Positions 6,510 to 15,859 of a stretch of 44,744 nucleotides of DNA are shown one piece after another (within the stretch, counting starts at the first letter, position 1; the number at the start of each line of letters is the position of its first letter). Source of the DNA: Planctomycetia bacterium (GTDB taxonomy: Bacteria; Planctomycetota; Planctomycetia; Pirellulales; Thermoguttaceae); contig JAUNAI010000003.1 of NCBI GenBank assembly GCA_030527705.1, forward strand, positions 1 to 44,744. Reading direction: 5' to 3'. The notes beneath the pieces were generated by a model. The model searched no databases and was not told the origin of the DNA. It saw only the letters and a program-made list of their open reading frames with translations. The position numbers and the translations under genes are program-made.

Positions 6510-7940
6510 TTATTCTTTTTCTTCTACTTTCTTCGTATTTCTCCGCATTTTTTCTTCCCCGACCGCCGCAAGTATCAAGAAGAAAATGCACACCAAACAC
6601 CCGGATGTCAGGAAAATGAACCCGCCGTTCCAGCCCGCGTTATCGACGATAATCCCCATCAGACACTGCGCGAAGAAAGCCGTTCCGATGAAATATCCCC
6701 AGAATCCCATAAATCCAGCAGCCGTTCCAGCCGCTTTTTTCGGAACGAACTCAATTGGCAACACGCCCCCCGTCAGCATGACCGGCCCGTAAATCAGGAA
6801 CCCAATCGCCACGAGCGCAATCATGTCGATCAGTTTACTCCCCGTCGGATTCAACCAGTACAGCAGTACGAAAAACAGTGTTAACGCCATAAATAAAATC
6901 GTCGTCAGCGCGTGTCGCCCACGGAACAGCTTATCACTCAGCCACCCGCACAGAAGCGTTCCGGGAATCGCTGCGAATTCAAAGAGGAAGTAAGCCGCGC
7001 CATATTCATGAATGTCGTACCCTTTCACCTCGCTCAGATACGTCGGTGCCCAGTCAAGCACGCCATACCGAATCAGGTACACGAACGCATTCGCGACGCC
7101 GACGCACCATAGAATACGATTATTCAACACAAATCGGAAAATCATCTCCCTCGCGGTCAGTTCCTGCTCACTTTTCTCGGAATATTCCGGCGGAAAATCC
7201 TTTCGAAATACCTCAACTGGTGGCAATCCGCATGACTGTGGCGTGTCGCGAATCAGTAACCAAACGATGAACGCCAACACGAGCGCAAGCGTCGCAGGCA
7301 GGTAAAATACGCCGTATTCCCAGTGTGCAGCTGTAAAAATCGCAACTCCCAGAGCAGCTAGTGGAGCGATACTTCCACCACCGATGTTATGCGCACAATT
7401 CCAGAGCGCAAAAGTCCGTCCACGTTCACTCGGCGAGAACCAGTGCGTCAACACGCGCGCACACGGAGGCCACCCGCACCCGCCGAACCAGCCGATGAGG
7501 AGCTGAATCACGAACCAGATTAGCAGAATCATCTTAATTGTCTTTCCACCAATCGTGATTCCATGCGATGCCCAAACGCTCTGCAAGACACTCGGCGATG
7601 CAAAAACACCTGCTAAAATAGTCAGAAACGCGGTGATAACCAGTCCCAGTGTTAGGAAATTTCGTGCGTTACTCCTGTCCGAGACGGCTCCCATGACGAA
7701 TTTACTGATACCATACGCTAACGCAACGCCCGCCATGGCGAAACCGAGTTCTGTTTTCGAAAACCCTAATTCCGTGAGATAGGGGCCTGCGAGCGTAAAA
7801 TTCTTCCTTAACAGATAATACGCGACATAACCGAGGAAAATCCCGGCGAAAACCCGAAGACGATATCCAAAAAACGCACCCGGTACTTTATCTTCTGGCA
7901 ACGGTGGGGCGGGGGAGGCAGGCTTCAGCAATGAAAACAT
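6510..7940 (-). CDS. glpT: Glycerol-3-phosphate transporter (MFS, OPA family)
   Basis: 476 residues with about 12 hydrophobic segments. Family marks include GYVAYYLLRKNFTLAGPYL in segment 1, the MFS-type loop KFVMGAVSDRSNARNF, and GWFGGCGWPPCARVLTHWFS, the organophosphate:phosphate antiporter signature region. GlpT and UhpT look alike here; the glycerol-3-phosphate dehydrogenase genes downstream favour GlpT, which exchanges G3P for phosphate across the inner membrane. It is the first gene of the operon. Its promoter (8137-8164) lies about 200 nt upstream, so the transcript has a long leader containing the R5 copy at 7986-8088. Confidence 0.85.
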   Translation of the reverse strand: MFSLLKPASPAPPLPEDKVPGAFFGYRLRVFAGIFLGYVAYYLLRKNFTLAGPYLTELGFSKTELGFAMAGVALAYGISKFVMGAVSDRSNARNFLTLGLVITAFLTILAGVFASPSVLQSVWASHGITIGGKTIKMILLIWFVIQLLIGWFGGCGWPPCARVLTHWFSPSERGRTFALWNCAHNIGGGSIAPLAALGVAIFTAAHWEYGVFYLPATLALVLAFIVWLLIRDTPQSCGLPPVEVFRKDFPPEYSEKSEQELTAREMIFRFVLNNRILWCVGVANAFVYLIRYGVLDWAPTYLSEVKGYDIHEYGAAYFLFEFAAIPGTLLCGWLSDKLFRGRHALTTILFMALTLFFVLLYWLNPTGSKLIDMIALVAIGFLIYGPVMLTGGVLPIEFVPKKAAGTAAGFMGFWGYFIGTAFFAQCLMGIIVDNAGWNGGFIFLTSGCLVCIFFLILAAVGEEKMRRNTKKVEEKE

Positions 7941-7985
7941 AATTCTCTTCCATTATAGGGATAAAAGTTGCGTAAAAACGGTTCT

Positions 7986-8088
7986 ATACTGATACCACTT
8001 GAAAATTCAAGAAAGGGTGGCCCTTTCGGTAGTCATTTCTGCAACGCGAAATGACGGGAAAGTGAAATTTTATAGTACGTCGGATATA
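7986..8088 (-). repeat. R5 dispersed element, copy a
   Basis: On the minus strand it reads from TATATCCGACG, through CTATAAAATTTC, the hairpin GTCATTTC-GCGTTGCA-GAAATGAC, to CTTGAATTTTCAAGTGGTATC. It is the inverted partner of copy b 300 nt away, with the glpT leader between its end and the start codon. Confidence 0.7.
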
Positions 8089-8136
8089 AAACAGTTCCCG
8101 ACGATTTTCACCCCGTGAACCGATTTTTATTCTACT

Positions 8137-8164
8137 ATTTTACCATATTCCACCGTCATGTCAA
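8137..8164 (-). promoter_or_regulatory. Promoter of the glycerol-3-phosphate operon
   Basis: On the minus strand TTGACA (8164-8159), a 16-nt spacer and TAAAAT (8142-8137). The same layout with a 16-nt spacer recurs before trpB, the beta-strand-repeat gene, speD and the terminal esterase gene, which supports it as the house-keeping promoter form. Confidence 0.6.
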
Positions 8165-8381
8165 TACAATTTCCATGATATTTTCTGATTTCTCCAATTT
8201 TCTCAAAAAATCTTAAATCTTCTCTTTTTTTCTCATAATGCACTCTGTTTTAATTGTGTTATATTTGGTGTTACCGATTTTTTTAGAAGAGTTGCGAAAT
8301 TTGCTAAAATTTTCCAAAATTTCCTAGATTTTCTCAATTTAAACCGGAGAAGTTTAGATATAATATAGATATAGGTATATT

Positions 8382-8486
8382 TATACCCGATGCACTATAA
8401 AATTTTTCATTTCTGTCATTTCGCGATACAGAAATGACTACCGGAAGAGCTGCCTTTCCCTGAATTTTCAAGTGGAATCGGTATAT
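8382..8486 (+). repeat. R5 dispersed element, copy b
   Basis: It runs from ATACCCGATGCACTATAAAA, through the perfect stem GTCATTTC/GAAATGAC with an 8-nt loop, to GAATTTTCAAGTGGAATCGG. The ends ATACC-CGAT and ATCGGTAT form a weak terminal inverted repeat. It ends 30 nt before the start codon of the large protease gene. A TATAAT at 8359-8364 just upstream may be its promoter. Confidence 0.7.
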
Positions 8487-8516
8487 TTTAAACAGAAATG
8501 GTATTTAGGGGAATTC

Positions 8517-11500
8517 ATGAACTGGCGAAATTGGCTTCCATTTTCCGATAAAAAGAGCTCGCGCAAGCCGATTCCTGAGCAAGGCAGGCGGGAACGGAAG
8601 AAACTCCGTCTCGAAACTCTCGAGCAACGTTGTCTTCTTTCTGTTTCTGTGGCAGAAATGAATACATTAAATACGCTTTATTCGGAGTTGAAACTGGAAG
8701 CTGTCGATGATTGGAACGTTCTGGAAATAGAGGCCAGGCAGTTAACGACAGAATCCCTCTTATCGGCCATTAAACTTGCGGAATCCAGTGCGCAAAATGA
8801 TTTAATCGTTATCCGTACGAGTGATACTCCATGTACGATACAATTTACGGAAACGCTTGATATTTCTCTTGATTCTACGGTTTCTGGGAAGTTATCCATC
8901 GTCACGTTGGGAGCCGCCCCGCTCCGCGTCACAGGTGATATTCCAACACTGGTCGAAATCGATTCCGGCATCCTCCAATTCGGTGGAATTACCTTCATCG
9001 GTCTCCACAATACAGCAGGTTATGCAGAAAATCCCGTTATGGATGGATTTTCTTCCACGCTCATTTCCGTTTCGGAGACGGCAGAAGTCGTTTATGACTC
9101 CACTCTTTTCGTTACGGGAGCTAATACGAATCCAACTTCGAGTCTGAATGGTACGTATTATTCCGCGGAATTTAAAGTTTCTGACAGTTCCACACAGTGG
9201 GCATATCTTACAGGGCTGAGTGCAGAAGACATCGTGACTCTGGAAACCACGTTCACTTCCTCTGAAACGGATAAACAGGTATTCACAGGACAATTTCTCG
9301 ATGCGGAAAAGGAATGGAGTAATACGGAGGATGATGAACTCTGCTGGGCAGCATCTCTCGCTAACATGCTCTGGTATACTGGCTGGGGAAACGAGGCACT
9401 GGCGACTGATGCTGACGGAAATCCACTTTTCCGGAATGAAGATGACCTTTTCGACTACTTCTGTGATAGTTTCACCGATTACGGCGGTCATACCTATTAT
9501 GGAATGGAATGGTTTCTCACTGGCAATTACCATGTTCAGGGAGACTCGAACTGGAGTCAGGTCAAAAACTCTGAAAATGGTGGATTTTACACAGGGGATT
9601 ATAAGTTTATCTCCATTATGGATCTCTCTACTGCCAATACACTAGCTGGAATGAGTGACATGACCACCGGTTTACGTAATGCTTCCGCGGTCAGTCTCGG
9701 GGTCGGCTGGTATAGGTCCACCACATCAACGGAGCGTATGGGTGGTCACGCACTCACAGTCTGGGGATACGTTTATGATACGGCTTACAGTTCAGCTGAC
9801 GCGGCTTACTATGCGGGGCTTTTCCTCACGGACTCCGATGATACGCAGGGAACCGACGCGCGTGAATCAGTGAATCAGTTATGTTATATCCCGATTAGAT
9901 GGGATTCCAGCAAGAATAACTGGTATTTCATAAATCATTCCTCTTATGGTTACCTAGATAATTTTACGATTCTTACACCGTATACCTCACAGGTTTCTTT
10001 ATCTACGGATTCCAGGAAGGCGGAACTTTCCACGTCGACGTTACAGGTTGGTGACGCCCTCACGCTTTCAGATGTAGCTATCACCGTCGGAGATAAGGAA
10101 CAGTCACATGTTTTTACGGTTTCCGTTTATGCCTCGCTTGATGACACGATTTCTGCCGACTCTGACATTTTACTTGGCACGATGACGGTCGACAGTCTGG
10201 CGAAAAATACCACGACGACGCTGAATTTTTCGGAATTGGATACGACGCAACTCACGAGAAATACCACCTACCGCGTTGGCTGGGTTTTAGATTCCATCCT
10301 TGACACGGATCTCACGGATAACACGGCGCTTCTTCCCGAAACGCTTTCTGTCATTTCCGGGCAACTGGACGGTATTTCTCTTACGGCCCAGTCCGTTACA
10401 TATGATGGAACGACTCATCTTCCCTTCATTACCGGTACGCACGCGGAGGACCGTATTCTTTATAGTCTCGACGGCGTGCATTTTATGACGGCTTCCGCCC
10501 TGAATATTACCGACGTCGGTACGTATACCGTCTGGGCAGCCGTCTCTCGTGATGGGTATCAGGACTGGAAGGGTTCTACCACAGTTACCGTTTCTCCGAA
10601 AACGCTCACGGTCACCGCTTCCGCTACAGATAAAATTTATGACGGCACGACTTCCGCGACTGGCTCAGTCACCCTGAATGGCCTGATTTCCGGTGATTCC
10701 GTGACGCTTACCGGTGGAAACTGGACTTTTAACTCCGAAAATGTTGGGACACATTCCGTTACCTATTCTGGTTATACCCTTACCGGCTCTGACGCGGAAA
10801 ATTACACCCTTTCCGCCACGTCCGTGACGACTTCCGCCACGATTACGCCCGCCCTGCTCGACGTGCCTGAAGTTTCCGCGAGTGGAACGTCCATTTCCAG
10901 TATGGTTCTGAACATCACTGTAGTCGAAAACGCGGCCGCGTATCATATTTTGGTGACACGCGACGCGGCTGGAACGGAAATCGTGACTGAAAAACGAGTA
11001 GAAACTGCCGTACCGGTAACTTTTAGTGAATTGAATGAGGAAACGGAGTATTACTTCACTGTTACTGCGCTGGGAACAGGAAATTACGCGAATTCCGCTA
11101 CTACTCAGACACGCGCGACCACATGGACACGTCAATTTAATCTAAAAATCCGAAATTCCGGCGTGATAGCGACGGACTGTCTTCTTCCTGATGAAACGTT
11201 AGCCATTTCCGGAATCGAGATTACTAACACAGGTCGTGATATGGGGCGTGAATATCAGGTCTCCTTCTATGCGGTTTCTGCACAGAATCCGGAAGGCGAT
11301 GCGGTTCTTTTATCGACCATTTCTCGCGCGGGTCTTGAGGCTGGAGCTGTCGATGTGTTTCCTGAACAGATTCTGGACCTTTCCATGCTTGCGAGTGGCC
11401 AGTATTTATTATATTGGGGGATTACGGCAGCTGGTGTGGAGATGGACACAACGGATAATGTTACCCAGCTCCTGCCGATGTTGAACCTTCTGAGTCACGC

Positions 11501-12293
11501 GACGATTCAGATTACGGAAGCGACTCAGATGTCGGAAAATACAGGAACCATGCCTGAAAATGGATACGGATTAACGGAATGGTCTACATTCAAGCTCGAT
11601 ATTCATCCAGAATGGAAATCAGAATCGGGTACTGGTAATGGAGCGGAAATAGAATCTGACACTGAATCCGTGACCAGTTTAATCCGAATTGCGTATGACA
11701 GTCGACTTTTCACGCTTGTAGAGGTGCAGACGTGGACTGCGCCGGGTGTAGAAGTGACGATTCTGGATTATTCCATGAACATGGAGACTGGCCTGCGTGA
11801 AGTACTTCTTCTTATGAAGAAATCATCGGAAACGAGATCGGAAATTTCCTTGAAATCCGTCACTGGAAAAGAAAGCGTAGTCGTGAAGGTGACGGAGAAC
11901 TCTCAGGAAAATACGACAGTGAACGTTCTAGAAAACGTGAAGGAAGAGAGATTTCCAGCGGTTCAGCTTTCCTTTATTCCTACGGCAGGAAACAGTCTGT
12001 CCGCAGGTTCCTCGGTGGAATCGTGGCTTTTCTGTAATGGTGTAGATCAGTCCGTTTCCGTTAAGGCTTTCGATTATGACCTGAATGAAGATGGAAAAGT
12101 TGACATTCTCGATCTCGTGGAATTCGCGCACCATTTTAACAAGAACGCGACAGAATCCGTAATCGCCAACGCTTCCGATTTTAATAATGATGGAACAGTC
12201 GACATTCTGGATCTCGTGATGTTCGCTCGGAATTTTAACAACGCTACTTCCGTAAATATATCGGCCCCTATCACGGAGCATTCTCAGGAATAG
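8517..12293 (+). CDS. LEPR-xLL surface protein with IdeS-like cysteine protease, YDG/Fn3-like repeats and dockerin
   Basis: 1258 residues from the ATG at 8517, chosen because TAGGGG lies 6 nt upstream; the frame also opens 45 nt earlier, but inside the R5 repeat. Residues about 30-41 hold the planctomycete LEPR-xLL-type export/sorting motif (LRLETLEQRCLLS). A papain-like domain resembling IdeS (family C66) follows: DDELCWAAS with Cys276, then GGHALTVWGY with His411 and LFLTDSDD. Then come CARDB-like, YDG (KIYDGTTSATGSV) and fibronectin III-like modules, a second CARDB-like stretch and a possible cohesin-like beta domain. A type I dockerin with two loops (DLNEDGKVDILDL, DFNNDGTVDILDL) ends the protein. 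It probably cuts a host or dietary protein at the cell surface. Substrate unknown. Confidence 0.75.
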   Translation: MNWRNWLPFSDKKSSRKPIPEQGRRERKKLRLETLEQRCLLSVSVAEMNTLNTLYSELKLEAVDDWNVLEIEARQLTTESLLSAIKLAESSAQNDLIVIRTSDTPCTIQFTETLDISLDSTVSGKLSIVTLGAAPLRVTGDIPTLVEIDSGILQFGGITFIGLHNTAGYAENPVMDGFSSTLISVSETAEVVYDSTLFVTGANTNPTSSLNGTYYSAEFKVSDSSTQWAYLTGLSAEDIVTLETTFTSSETDKQVFTGQFLDAEKEWSNTEDDELCWAASLANMLWYTGWGNEALATDADGNPLFRNEDDLFDYFCDSFTDYGGHTYYGMEWFLTGNYHVQGDSNWSQVKNSENGGFYTGDYKFISIMDLSTANTLAGMSDMTTGLRNASAVSLGVGWYRSTTSTERMGGHALTVWGYVYDTAYSSADAAYYAGLFLTDSDDTQGTDARESVNQLCYIPIRWDSSKNNWYFINHSSYGYLDNFTILTPYTSQVSLSTDSRKAELSTSTLQVGDALTLSDVAITVGDKEQSHVFTVSVYASLDDTISADSDILLGTMTVDSLAKNTTTTLNFSELDTTQLTRNTTYRVGWVLDSILDTDLTDNTALLPETLSVISGQLDGISLTAQSVTYDGTTHLPFITGTHAEDRILYSLDGVHFMTASALNITDVGTYTVWAAVSRDGYQDWKGSTTVTVSPKTLTVTASATDKIYDGTTSATGSVTLNGLISGDSVTLTGGNWTFNSENVGTHSVTYSGYTLTGSDAENYTLSATSVTTSATITPALLDVPEVSASGTSISSMVLNITVVENAAAYHILVTRDAAGTEIVTEKRVETAVPVTFSELNEETEYYFTVTALGTGNYANSATTQTRATTWTRQFNLKIRNSGVIATDCLLPDETLAISGIEITNTGRDMGREYQVSFYAVSAQNPEGDAVLLSTISRAGLEAGAVDVFPEQILDLSMLASGQYLLYWGITAAGVEMDTTDNVTQLLPMLNLLSHATIQITEATQMSENTGTMPENGYGLTEWSTFKLDIHPEWKSESGTGNGAEIESDTESVTSLIRIAYDSRLFTLVEVQTWTAPGVEVTILDYSMNMETGLREVLLLMKKSSETRSEISLKSVTGKESVVVKVTENSQENTTVNVLENVKEERFPAVQLSFIPTAGNSLSAGSSVESWLFCNGVDQSVSVKAFDYDLNEDGKVDILDLVEFAHHFNKNATESVIANASDFNNDGTVDILDLVMFARNFNNATSVNISAPITEHSQE

Positions 12294-12311
12294 AGGCCGT
12301 TTCTTCATGAG

Positions 12312-12350
12312 TCGGTAATCACGGAAATTTTCTGTGATTACCGATTTTTT
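12312..12350 (+). terminator. Intrinsic terminator of the protease gene
   Basis: TCGGTAATCAC pairs with GTGATTACCGA, extended inward by GGAAA/TTTTC, and is followed by TTTTTT. It lies 19 nt after the stop codon and is a textbook rho-independent terminator. Confidence 0.85.
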
Positions 12351-12367
12351 CAGCTTCCATTTTCAGT

Positions 12368-15300
12368 TTACTTTTTCCGGAATCCTGTATTTACCCAGTC
12401 GACATGGTCACATGCGATTCCGTCTTCTGCATCGGTTACTTCCAGCCGAATCTGACGGACACGATCGTCCAGTGGAATATCGAAATGCCAGACAGGTACG
12501 GTATCATTACTTAAAATCGGCGATTCACCAACTAAAATCGCTGGTTCACCCATTTCACATACATCCGTCCAGATGCGAATAATAACGGAACGGCGATTAT
12601 CCTGCGTGTGGAAGTCGTCCAGGCCGGCAGTCGCCACGAACCGCGTCATTCCTTCCGGGATATTATACGTCAGACTCGCATTCGCGTGGACACCGACACC
12701 TTTTTCGTAGGTTTTTCCCTGAAGTTTCAGTGGATTTCCCATCACGGACTGATTCATCTTCAGCGACCCCCAGCCATTTCTCGCCTTGGCGGTTATATCC
12801 GCGATATTCATCTCCGGCGTCGGCGGAACGGCAGGAACCACGATTTTCGCCGGCATCGCCACTTCCACGGTCGCGGGTGCGGACAACTTACCGTCCCAGC
12901 CACGTGTCTGAATCGTGTAAGTATACGTCATTCCCGTCTTGACGGCGGTATCAATGTAAGAATTTTCATTCACCGTCTGTGTGAGAATCTCTTCCCCTGC
13001 TTTCCGTGTCAAGACGAAGCCGAAATGTTCCTCATTTTCCCAATTCAGCTGAACTTTCGTATAATCCGACTTTCCACTCAGATTTTCGACCGTTTTCGGT
13101 ACGGGAGTCGGCGCGTCGCCCAGCTCGAAATTTACCGTCCACGTCACTTTTCCCGAATTGTCCGGCACGAAACGTACGCGCAACGTCCGACCTTTCTGCG
13201 TCACCGTCATCGTATTACTCTGAATCGGCGCAACTTTCATACCTTCCGGCAACACAAAACGCAACTCGTACGGGTCATTTTTTACCACCGTACTCGTTCC
13301 CGTGAGCGTCATTTTTTCCGCATCCCACCGCACGTTTTCCACTTCAAAAAGCGGACTCGTCACGTGTCGGTTCGTGCTCACCAAAATCGGCTCATTCTCC
13401 TTCATTTTCGCAACGGAAATGATTCGACACGTCCCACCCGGCAACGTGCAGGCCATTTTTCCCTTAAATGGCGGGACGAACGTATCCGCCCAGAAATCGT
13501 AACCGACGTAAGCCGCCTCTGCGTCCAGTTCGAGTTGTTCCGCGCTCTTTTCCAGTGCAAGCGGGTCCGTCGCCGACCAGTTAAAGAACCCGAAAACCGC
13601 CACGTCCGGTTTTTCAGCGTTTCCACGATTTCCCGCCTTCTCCGGCGCGGTTACTTTCCACACATGCGCCAGTTCCGCCTCAAAAAGGTCGAGCGGACGC
13701 GCGGTATACAGTCTCGCCGGCGCAATCGTGCGTTGCAGAACGTTCACTCGCTCGTCGGACAGCTCCGGAAGCCAGTCACTGAAAGCGTAAAGCTGTCCAC
13801 TGACCGCCGCCCACGACGTAATCAGTTGTGCGTGCGAAAGCGGAATGGAATCTCGCACATATACCGGGTCGGGGTCATTATACCAGACACGGCCGTTATA
13901 GAAATACCGAGCCGTTCCGCGAATCGGACCCGCGCAGATTCCTCTCCAGCTTGAACCGTTATCGGGACCAATCCGCATCGCATCGACCAGTCCGTAAGAA
14001 GCACCCATCGTGCGCATATTTTGCGAGACGTTACAGCCTAAAATGAAAACGTCGTCGCCAGCAGCCGTGCGAACCATTTTCAGACCTTTCCGATACACTT
14101 CCACATTCGTGAGCGTCGGGTCATCAAAAATCTGTAATCCTAAATCGTCCGGCATGTATTCATCATTCACATAAAGTTGTTCGCACGCCATAGCGGTCCA
14201 CATTCCGTCATATTTGAAGTATTTATAACCCCATTTATTCGCAATCTGGTCCACTTCTTCATGAACATACTTTTCCACAACTTTATCCGTCATGTCGAGC
14301 GACGTTCCACCCCAGAAAGTCTCATACGGCGCGCCTTCTTTCTGGTCAATTCCCGAATAACGCCGTGTGTTCTTCTCACCCGGTTTCGGATACGTGATGG
14401 CCGACTTCACAAACCACTCCTGTTTATCTGCATAATACGGGTCATTCCAGTTTCCCGAGAACGGCATGAACCATACTCCGGCAATCAGTCCGCGCGAATT
14501 CAGATACTCCGCCGTTGGCTTCATTCCCGACGGATACGGACCTTCCGGATTATGCCCCGTGAAATTCTTCGCAGGACCGTTCAGTCCCCGAGCGCCGAGT
14601 TGCCATTTATCGTCAATCTGGAAGTATTCCAGCCCAAACGGGACGAGTTTTTCTGCCGCGACGTCCGCGAATTCTCGTGTTGTTTCCTCGGTACCTGCAC
14701 CACCATTCCGATTCGAGTACCACGTGCAGTATCCCGAAATTTGCGGTTTCAACACAATTCCGTGTACCTGCGCGACATAATCCGCATACGTTTCCAACCC
14801 CGTCAGGCAGTCACCAAACGCGCCGATAATAAACGTGTCAGGAACCATTTTCGCCTTATTTTCCGCATTGTTTTTCGCAGGGACTTCACACCGACCGTAC
14901 TGTAATTCCGGCTGAATTTCGATATTCTTCCCATCTTCTGAAACACCGGAAAACACGATTCCGCTCCCTTTCAGGCTCGTTGCCCATGCCACGATCACAC
15001 CGTCTCGCGTTTCAGGACGTGCTACCGCCAAGAACATGTAAGAACCTTTATGACCATCGACAGCCGTCAGTCCTGCCGACCCCAGCGCCTTACATTCCGT
15101 CGGAACGTATGCCGAGTTGAGGGAAATTTTCGGTAAATTTATCGCAGAAACCGTCCGCGCCACGTCTCCGACCGTTGGTTGAACGGAAATCGTCGCGAAT
15201 GGCTGGATGTCGGCGAGAGAAATCGTCATATCTACCATTTCCGTCGGCAGGAATACACGTAATGCGTTTTTTTCTTTCGTAATTTCCGCATTCTCCGGCA

Positions 15301-15484
15301 GAGCGAAAGTCGCGAATACTTGTGAATTCCGCGTCACCGCCACCACACCGTCCGTTTCCTGAATGGTAAGAAACGCATTTTCAACGGTCCGTGTTTCTGC
15401 CATCACCCAGGTTACCATTCCCGTAATCGTTGTCGCCATGATCGTTGTCATTACTGCGACAGAGCGAATCCATTTCATAAACAT
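12368..15484 (-). CDS. Secreted alpha-galactosidase-like glycoside hydrolase (clan GH-D) with Fn3-like and NPCBM domains
   Basis: 1038 residues. A signal peptide ends near TWVMAET. The barrel (about residues 240-640) has FGLEYFQIDDKWQLG, then GYKYFKYDGMW, whose KYD Asp matches the GH27/GH36 nucleophile, and MRIGPDNGSSW, a plausible acid/base Asp. An antiparallel beta domain and an Fn3-like module (VENLSGKSDYTKVQLNW, about 800-880) follow. The last 150 residues are an NPCBM/NEW2-type carbohydrate-binding domain (EKGVGVHANASLTYNIPEGM, WVNTGFRKK). It should release terminal alpha-galactose or related residues outside the cytoplasm; other GH-D specificities remain possible. Ribosome site AGGAG. 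The promoter is at 15671-15699 and the leader contains R5-c. Confidence 0.75.
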   Translation of the reverse strand: MFMKWIRSVAVMTTIMATTITGMVTWVMAETRTVENAFLTIQETDGVVAVTRNSQVFATFALPENAEITKEKNALRVFLPTEMVDMTISLADIQPFATISVQPTVGDVARTVSAINLPKISLNSAYVPTECKALGSAGLTAVDGHKGSYMFLAVARPETRDGVIVAWATSLKGSGIVFSGVSEDGKNIEIQPELQYGRCEVPAKNNAENKAKMVPDTFIIGAFGDCLTGLETYADYVAQVHGIVLKPQISGYCTWYSNRNGGAGTEETTREFADVAAEKLVPFGLEYFQIDDKWQLGARGLNGPAKNFTGHNPEGPYPSGMKPTAEYLNSRGLIAGVWFMPFSGNWNDPYYADKQEWFVKSAITYPKPGEKNTRRYSGIDQKEGAPYETFWGGTSLDMTDKVVEKYVHEEVDQIANKWGYKYFKYDGMWTAMACEQLYVNDEYMPDDLGLQIFDDPTLTNVEVYRKGLKMVRTAAGDDVFILGCNVSQNMRTMGASYGLVDAMRIGPDNGSSWRGICAGPIRGTARYFYNGRVWYNDPDPVYVRDSIPLSHAQLITSWAAVSGQLYAFSDWLPELSDERVNVLQRTIAPARLYTARPLDLFEAELAHVWKVTAPEKAGNRGNAEKPDVAVFGFFNWSATDPLALEKSAEQLELDAEAAYVGYDFWADTFVPPFKGKMACTLPGGTCRIISVAKMKENEPILVSTNRHVTSPLFEVENVRWDAEKMTLTGTSTVVKNDPYELRFVLPEGMKVAPIQSNTMTVTQKGRTLRVRFVPDNSGKVTWTVNFELGDAPTPVPKTVENLSGKSDYTKVQLNWENEEHFGFVLTRKAGEEILTQTVNENSYIDTAVKTGMTYTYTIQTRGWDGKLSAPATVEVAMPAKIVVPAVPPTPEMNIADITAKARNGWGSLKMNQSVMGNPLKLQGKTYEKGVGVHANASLTYNIPEGMTRFVATAGLDDFHTQDNRRSVIIRIWTDVCEMGEPAILVGESPILSNDTVPVWHFDIPLDDRVRQIRLEVTDAEDGIACDHVDWVNTGFRKK

Positions 15485-15528
15485 AATTGCTCCTTATTTT
15501 AGGCAGGTTTTTAAATCTTTAAAATTGA

Positions 15529-15633
15529 TATACCCGATACTCTATAAAATTTCGTTTTACTGTCATTTCGCGTTACAGAAATAACGACTGAATGGTTGGT
15601 CCCCACAGAAATTTCAAGTGGAATGGGTGTAAT
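15529..15633 (+). repeat. R5 dispersed element, copy c
   Basis: ATACCCGATACTCTATAAAA to AATTTCAAGTGGAATGGGTG, with the stem GTCATTTC/GAAATAAC carrying one mismatch. It lies in the 5' leader of the alpha-galactosidase-like gene, in antisense orientation to that gene, and upstream of trpB. Confidence 0.65.
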
Positions 15634-15670
15634 TGATTCTCCATGATTTTGGGGATTCCATGCAGAAACT

Positions 15671-15699
15671 ATTATACCTTATCAAGAATAAACTGTCAA
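15671..15699 (-). promoter_or_regulatory. Promoter of the alpha-galactosidase-like gene
   Basis: On the minus strand TTGACA (15699-15694), a 17-nt spacer and a perfect TATAAT (15676-15671). It gives a leader of about 180 nt that spans R5-c. Confidence 0.65.
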
Positions 15700-15753
15700 G
15701 TCACCCGGAAATAAAAAAGTCTAAATGGAGTTTTACAGCATTTCCGCCCCCTC

Positions 15754-15781
15754 TTGACATAATTCGTGATGAGTGTAAAAT
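15754..15781 (+). promoter_or_regulatory. Promoter of trpB
   Basis: TTGACA (15754-15759), a 16-nt spacer and TAAAAT (15776-15781), about 80 nt before the trpB start codon. Divergent from the promoter at 15671-15699. Confidence 0.6.
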
Positions 15782-15859
15782 AATGTGCCAGTAGTTTTTT
15801 GTTCAGTTTGGTGGTTGGTTCTGTTTTTAAAATTTTTCAACATACTTAGGAGTTTTTCT

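Noticed and set aside
8472-8516. Upstream extension of the protease gene
   Set aside because: The codons lie within or next to R5-b and lack a ribosome site; the ATG at 8517 has TAGGGG at good distance.
15785-15859. 25-residue N-terminal extension of TrpB
   Set aside because: TrpB homologues start at the ATG at 15860, which has its own ribosome site; the extension overlaps the expected transcription start region.
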